Source: Candidatus Woesearchaeota archaeon (GTDB lineage Archaea > Nanobdellota > Nanobdellia > Woesearchaeales > DSVV01). From it: a stretch of 8,642 bases of DNA. The notes below the pieces were generated by a model. The model was not told the DNA's origin. It worked only from the letters and a program-made list of their open reading frames with translations, and did no database searches. The DNA is taken from assembly GCA_016205905.1 (NCBI GenBank), contig JACQSP010000040.1, positions 1-8,642 of the forward strand, read 5' to 3'. Position 1 is the first letter of the stretch. Each line of letters opens with the position of its first letter. A program made the translations under genes and the position numbers. Of this stretch, positions 4,963 to 8,642 are shown one piece after another.

Positions 4963-6498
4963 ATGGAAGAAATAAAATATATCAATAAGAAGAATTACCT
5001 TTTGTATATTATACTGATAACTGCAATATTTTTAATTGTTCCGCACATAATTAGATATGTTAATTATGGAGAGCTAATCCTGCCAGGGGATAAAAGCTAT
5101 TATCATTTAAGTATCTCAGAACAGCTCCTTAACAAAGAATTATCTGTTAATGAATTTTTTTCACAGGCTGAAGCTTCAAAAACCAATTTTAATGATAAGT
5201 TAATCATACCATTTAGGCCATTAATCATAACACCATACCATTTAATTATCGCTGCATTTGGAAGATATATTCCACATATCTCATTAGCTTGGGTGATGTT
5301 ATTGTTGCTAATAATATTAGGCCTTGCTTCTGTATTTTTGTTTGACAGGATTTTAGAAAGATTTAAGGTTTCATACCTGCAAAGATTTATTATCCTTTTG
5401 CTTCTTGTGCTCTCGCCATTATTTTTACAGACATTTTTGATGCCTGACCAGATATATTTCATAATATTCCTCCAGCTGTTGGGGTTTTATCTTTATACCT
5501 CAAAAGCAACCAGTTTAAAATATTTACCAGTAAAATATCTTTCATTAATACCTTACGTAATAATCTCAGTATTTGGAATATTTCATACATTAATAGCAGT
5601 AATGTTTATTTTTGGCTATGAATTATTTGTCAATAAAAAATACAGGCAGATAATAGCATTAAGTATAATAATGATAGGAATTTCATTATATTTCAATCTG
5701 CCAATATATTACAAGTATGGGTTTGTAAAAACAAGCATTCTTTCAGGAAATATATTACATAGTTATGTGACTGATCTTGGTGCAAGCGAAGGATTTGGCA
5801 TCTTTGCAATTATTCTCACAATCCTTGGATTAATAAAGACATGGCAGGAAAAGTATGAAAAGAAATATTCATGGATATACGTTTCATGTTTAGTATTATT
5901 TGTATTTTCATTTGTTTATCATCAATATGTCAGCTATTTAAATTTTATAGTGATGATTCTTTCTGCGTTTGGATTAATCTACTTGTTGGAAATAAAATGG
6001 GAATTAAAAATTATAAAAAATTTTACATTTTTAATAATTATATTAGGGATATTGTTTTCAGGCGTCTCATTCATAAGCAGGGTGGCAGAAATGCCGCCGA
6101 CACAGGAGTTTATCGATGCATTTGAATGGATAAAGAGCAATAAGCCAGTTGATTCAGTTATTCTGTCTTATCCTGAATATGGGCACATGATCAAGTATTA
6201 TACTAATTTAAAAGTTCTTATAGATTCAAATCAAAACTTAATTGAAGATTACAGTTATTTTGAAGGTGTTGCAAACACAATTTTCCAGTCAAGATCCTTA
6301 AAAGAAGTTGAAGAATTGCTGGCAAGGTTTAATATAAACTTGATAATTATTACTAAAGAGATGAAAGAAGGTTTGGTTTGGGATAAGCCAAATCAAGGAT
6401 TGCTGTTCTTGTTTGACAATTCAGATAAATTCAGAAGGGTTTATCTTAATCCTTATGTTGAAGTTTGGGAGTTTGAAGCAGATAATAAACTAGAATAA
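4963..6498 (+). CDS. Polytopic GT-C glycosyltransferase, STT3-like, second paralog
   Basis: A 511-aa membrane protein with roughly 11-12 hydrophobic segments (first ~11-30, last ~351-371) and a soluble C-terminal domain (~375-511). The first external loop has PGDKSYYHLS (41-50), close to the GxD...YYH motif of archaeal STT3/AglB. The C-terminal domain starts AFEWIKSNKPVDSVILS and contains YPEYGHMIKYYTNLK (403-417). In this segment Y-P-E-Y-G-H stands where AglB has W-W-D-Y-G-H. The C-terminal domain runs parallel to that of the upstream gene (GH...Y...K, then a helix and a final NINLIIIT / GINYVLFT strand), so the two are probably ancient paralogs. Sequence identity looks low. It probably transfers or extends a lipid-linked glycan at the outer face. 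The stop is 30 nt before the next start, which suggests co-transcription. Confidence 0.65.
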   Translation: MEEIKYINKKNYLLYIILITAIFLIVPHIIRYVNYGELILPGDKSYYHLSISEQLLNKELSVNEFFSQAEASKTNFNDKLIIPFRPLIITPYHLIIAAFGRYIPHISLAWVMLLLLIILGLASVFLFDRILERFKVSYLQRFIILLLLVLSPLFLQTFLMPDQIYFIIFLQLLGFYLYTSKATSLKYLPVKYLSLIPYVIISVFGIFHTLIAVMFIFGYELFVNKKYRQIIALSIIMIGISLYFNLPIYYKYGFVKTSILSGNILHSYVTDLGASEGFGIFAIILTILGLIKTWQEKYEKKYSWIYVSCLVLFVFSFVYHQYVSYLNFIVMILSAFGLIYLLEIKWELKIIKNFTFLIIILGILFSGVSFISRVAEMPPTQEFIDAFEWIKSNKPVDSVILSYPEYGHMIKYYTNLKVLIDSNQNLIEDYSYFEGVANTIFQSRSLKEVEELLARFNINLIIITKEMKEGLVWDKPNQGLLFLFDNSDKFRRVYLNPYVEVWEFEADNKLE

Positions 6499-6518
6499 TG
6501 AACATTGCCAGCAGAGTT

Positions 6519-6526
6519 AGGGGTAA
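6519..6526 (+). promoter_or_regulatory. SD-like site before the GT2 gene
   Basis: AGGGGTAA resembles the GGAGGTGA anti-SD complement and ends 2 nt before ATG 6529, closer than at the other SD-led genes. It favours ATG 6529 over an in-frame TTG at 6505, although the short gap leaves some doubt. Confidence 0.45.
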
Positions 6527-6528
6527 TA

Positions 6529-7812
6529 ATGGACATAACCGCATTAATCATTGCAATAGTCGTATTCATCAGTTTGTACATTACAATAGTTTGGGTTAGT
6601 TTTCTTTATCTTTGGGAGCCAAAACGCGTAACAAAAAAAGGCCTGCCGAATGTTACCATAGTTATTCCTGCATATAATGAAGAGGAAGGAATTGAAAAAA
6701 CAATTTCATCGGTTGTTTCATTGGATTACCCAAAGAATAAGCTCAAGATTGTTGTTGTAAATGATGGCTCAACTGACAGAACAGGAGAAGTTGCTGAGGA
6801 ACTAATAAAAAAATATGAGAAAGAATATTATTATGAAAAAGAAAATAATTTAGAACATAATTTTAAAGTTAACTTTGAAATTATCAACAAGAAAAATGAT
6901 GGCAAAGCCAAAGCATTAAATGTTGCGTTAGAGAAATGCAGCACTGAGCTTTTCGCCTGTGTGGATGCAGATTCTTACGTCGAGAAAGATTCTCTTATCA
7001 AAATGATTCCGCATTTTGAAGGCGCTAATATCGGCGCAACAATCAGCGCCATAAAGGTGAATGAGCCAAAAAACATTTATGAAAAATTGCAGAGGATGGA
7101 GTATATCCTTGCGATAATGACAAGAAAATTAATGGCATTCATTAATACTCTTTCTGTCACACCAGGAGTGTTAAGTGTTTACAGAACAGATGTTCTTAAG
7201 ACAGTCAAAGGATTTGATGAAAAAAGTTTGACTGAAGATTTTGAGATTGCAATGAGATTAAAATATTATGGATATGACATTGACATTGAAACATCAGCAA
7301 TAACGTATACCAATGTTCCAGACAACTTTTCAAAATTATGGAGGCAGAGAGTTAGATGGTACAGGGGTTTTGTAGAAAGCCATAAAAAATACAGGCAGAT
7401 GTTTCTGAATAAGAGATTTGGATTTCTGGCATATTTTCAGCTTCCGTTAAACGTAATTGGGATTCTTCTCCTAATAGGCAGTGTTGTTTTTGTAAGTTAT
7501 GGCAGCTTGTTTAATATTTATTATTTCATCAGAAGGGCAATGCTTATAAAAGGATATTTCTGGACGCATATAATAGGGTATACAAAACTGAAAGATATAA
7601 TTTTAACATACAATGCAAAGATAATGATACCTGTTATAATTGCATTATTTTTAGGAATACTTATATTTTATTTAGCGCATAAAGAAGTAAGGGAAAAAAT
7701 AAGATACCCGTTTACAATCTGGGCATTTTTTGTAATTTTGCCTGTACTGACAGCACTGCATTGGCTGGGTGCACTAACAGAAGAGGCATTAAAGTTAAAG
7801 AAAAAGTGGTAG
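6529..7812 (+). CDS. Membrane-bound processive family 2 glycosyltransferase
   Basis: A 427-aa GT2 enzyme with one N-terminal membrane helix (~3-28), a cytosolic GT-A domain (~40-290) and about three C-terminal helices (~303-325, 364-383, 395-412). The GT-A domain has VIPAYNEEEG (45-54), VVNDGSTD (76-83, nucleotide-binding Asp79), the metal-binding DxD CVDADS (144-149), TPG (221-223), the catalytic-base motif TED (235-237) and QRVRW (273-277), the QxxRW signature. This full set marks the cellulose, hyaluronan and poly-N-acetylglucosamine synthase group, which polymerises UDP-sugars and extrudes the chain through the membrane. The substrate cannot be told from sequence. The interval around residues 95-120 is lysine- and glutamate-rich and probably a surface loop. 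It follows the GT-C gene by 30 nt and is probably in the same transcript. Some non-processive GT2 enzymes also have QxxRW. Confidence 0.85.
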   Translation: MDITALIIAIVVFISLYITIVWVSFLYLWEPKRVTKKGLPNVTIVIPAYNEEEGIEKTISSVVSLDYPKNKLKIVVVNDGSTDRTGEVAEELIKKYEKEYYYEKENNLEHNFKVNFEIINKKNDGKAKALNVALEKCSTELFACVDADSYVEKDSLIKMIPHFEGANIGATISAIKVNEPKNIYEKLQRMEYILAIMTRKLMAFINTLSVTPGVLSVYRTDVLKTVKGFDEKSLTEDFEIAMRLKYYGYDIDIETSAITYTNVPDNFSKLWRQRVRWYRGFVESHKKYRQMFLNKRFGFLAYFQLPLNVIGILLLIGSVVFVSYGSLFNIYYFIRRAMLIKGYFWTHIIGYTKLKDIILTYNAKIMIPVIIALFLGILIFYLAHKEVREKIRYPFTIWAFFVILPVLTALHWLGALTEEALKLKKKW

Positions 7813-7833
7813 ATTATAACTTAATGGACTGTA

Positions 7834-7940
7834 GCTTGTAAGAAAATGACTGATGGTAAGAGGTATGAGGTAAAAAGTAAAAGGGACGACGTGCGCAACC
7901 TCTTACCTCATACCTTTTACCTCCTACCACAGTTACAAGC
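7834..7940. repeat. 107-nt quasi-palindromic hairpin element 2
   Basis: The base stem is GCTTGTAA (7834-7841) with TTACAAGC (7933-7940). The main stem is AGGTATGAGGTAA (7861-7873), perfectly complementary to 7903-7915. A second register is possible: GGTAAGAGG (7855-7863) with CCTCTTACC (7899-7907). The left arm is nearly all purine plus T and is made of repeated GAGGTA-type words; the right arm is the pyrimidine counterpart. The unpaired apex is GC-rich (GGGACGACGTGCGC). It sits between the GT2 stop and the next gene's SD site, with no oligo-T after it, so it does not look like a usual archaeal terminator. Its layout resembles element 1 at 2158-2307. Confidence 0.7.
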
Positions 7941-7950
7941 ATTAAAGAAG

Positions 7951-7955
7951 GGTGA
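7951..7955 (+). promoter_or_regulatory. Shine-Dalgarno site of the thioredoxin-fold gene
   Basis: GGTGA lies 5 nt before ATG 7961 and 10 nt after the hairpin element. It overlaps an in-frame GTG at 7952, which is therefore unlikely to be the start. Confidence 0.65.
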
Positions 7956-7960
7956 TATTC

Positions 7961-8596
7961 ATGATTGAAGAAAAATATATGAAACAGACATTCCTTGTAA
8001 TTATCGTTGTGATTGCAATAGTTTTTTTTATCGGCATTTTGCTGGGTAGGTATATTGAAAGCAAAGAGCAGGAAGAAATCACTAGGTTCATCAAGAATCT
8101 TGAGTTAAACACTGAAAGTTTTCTTGTTGAGCAGGAGCTTTTAGGGGCATCTGAAGACTGCAGTTTGTCTGAAGAAAGGATTAGTTCATTATCAAGTGAG
8201 CTGTATAACCTAGGTGTTATGTTAAGCGAACCAACCTCAGAATCAAATTTAGGCGAAGATAATTACAAGCTTTTGAAAAAGAAATTCCATCTGATGCAGA
8301 TAAGAACCTACCTTTTATACAGCCAGTTCAAAAAAAACTGCAAAAGTGATGAGCATGTCATTTTATTTTATTATAGAAAAAATAATCCTGATTCAAAAGA
8401 ACAGGGCAAGATTCTGGATGAGATTGGAAAAACCTATCCAGTTAACGTGTTTGCGTTAGAATTCAATTATACAAAGGAATTAACCTTTTTAGAGGATTAT
8501 TATGGGATTTCAGAGCCGCCGGCAGTAGTTATTGATTATGACGATGTGAACAAAGGGCTTGCAAGTTATGAAAAGATAGCTAATGCAGTAAGTTAA
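7961..8596 (+). CDS. Membrane-anchored thioredoxin-fold protein lacking CxxC
   Basis: A 211-aa protein with one N-terminal hydrophobic helix (~10-29), after which the charged body probably lies outside the cell. The middle (~36-125) looks helical, with a Ser/Glu-rich stretch near 68-100. The C-terminal ~80 residues look like a thioredoxin fold: strand HVILFYYRKNN (132-142), helix DSKEQGKILDEIG (144-156), strand VNVFALEFNY (161-170) and EPPAVVIDY (185-193), whose proline sits where thioredoxins have the cis-Pro. The place of the CxxC active site is taken by NNPDSK, so it should not be a redox enzyme of the usual kind. Cys67 and Cys127 lie outside the fold and could form a disulfide. It may bind or present a partner of the glycan genes upstream, but that is only proximity. 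I know no named family for it. Confidence 0.55.
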   Translation: MIEEKYMKQTFLVIIVVIAIVFFIGILLGRYIESKEQEEITRFIKNLELNTESFLVEQELLGASEDCSLSEERISSLSSELYNLGVMLSEPTSESNLGEDNYKLLKKKFHLMQIRTYLLYSQFKKNCKSDEHVILFYYRKNNPDSKEQGKILDEIGKTYPVNVFALEFNYTKELTFLEDYYGISEPPAVVIDYDDVNKGLASYEKIANAVS

Positions 8597-8642
8597 GCTG
8601 AAAATAAGCTAGAACAATAATAATAGATAATAAGTATAATAA
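8597..8642. other. AT-rich intergenic end of window
   Basis: These 46 bases after the last stop are rich in A and T (AATAATAATAG, AAGTATAATAA) with no oligo-T run, hairpin or gene visible. TATA-like words could belong to a gene beyond the window. Confidence 0.4.

Noticed and set aside
4938..4988. 16-codon upstream frame overlapping the start of the second GT-C gene
   Set aside because: It has no SD site and the TATA spacing predicts transcription starting downstream of it, at 4963.
6505..6531. TTG 6505 as the GT2 start
   Set aside because: It would add eight residues without an SD site; ATG 6529 starts directly at the membrane helix with AGGGGTAA just upstream.
6498..6599. ATG overlapping the stop of the second GT-C gene (TAATG), opening a ~33-codon frame
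   Set aside because: It is out of frame with the GT2 gene, has no recognisable product and lies over a better start at 6529 with an SD-like site.
1..8642. CRISPR array, tRNA or rRNA genes
   Set aside because: No regularly spaced repeats and no tRNA or rRNA signatures were seen on either strand.

Overview
The window reads as a piece of an AT-rich archaeal genome, most likely from a small-genome (DPANN-type) lineage. The archaeal assignment rests on a uS2 ribosomal protein of archaeal type, on RadB (a RecA-family paralog known only from archaea), on TATA boxes centred about 26-28 nt upstream of start codons that lack Shine-Dalgarno (SD) sequences (leaderless messages), on GGTGA/GGAGG SD sites before the other genes, and on oligo-T tracts at gene ends. 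The DPANN placement is inference from base composition and gene content; no rRNA or tRNA gene is present to confirm it.

Layout. Positions 1-118 form an imperfect palindrome whose ends resemble the termini of the neighbouring insertion sequence, so it looks like a MITE-type relative. Positions 161-1112 are a compact IS (IS481/IS3-like DDE transposase, minus strand) with ~25-bp inverted ends and an extra tandem copy of the end motif on the left. Positions 1113-1488 hold no convincing gene: there is a weak reading-frame remnant, a pair of 18-bp direct repeats and a compact set of overlapping dyads around a TATA box. rps2 follows (1489-2115, plus). It converges with radB (2388-3128, minus). The space between them holds an oligo-T tract for each gene and, between the tracts, a 150-nt quasi-palindromic hairpin. 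radB and the next gene diverge from a 214-bp region with two leaderless promoters.

Positions 3343-8596 (plus) are a cell-envelope cluster: two related polytopic GT-C/STT3-like proteins whose sequon-reading WWD motif is degenerate, a membrane-embedded processive GT2 synthase with intact D, DxD, TED and QxxRW motifs, and a membrane-anchored thioredoxin-fold protein without a CxxC site. A second long hairpin (7834-7940) lies between the last two genes. The likely theme is assembly or transfer of a surface glycan: the GT2 enzyme would polymerise or build the sugar chain and the GT-C proteins would use lipid-linked sugars at the outer face. This joint role is inferred from families and proximity.

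The most unusual features are the two non-coding quasi-palindromic elements (2158-2307 and 7834-7940), which share an architecture but not stem sequence, the crossed dyads upstream of rps2, and the pair of STT3-like proteins that seem to have lost the canonical acceptor-sequon motif.
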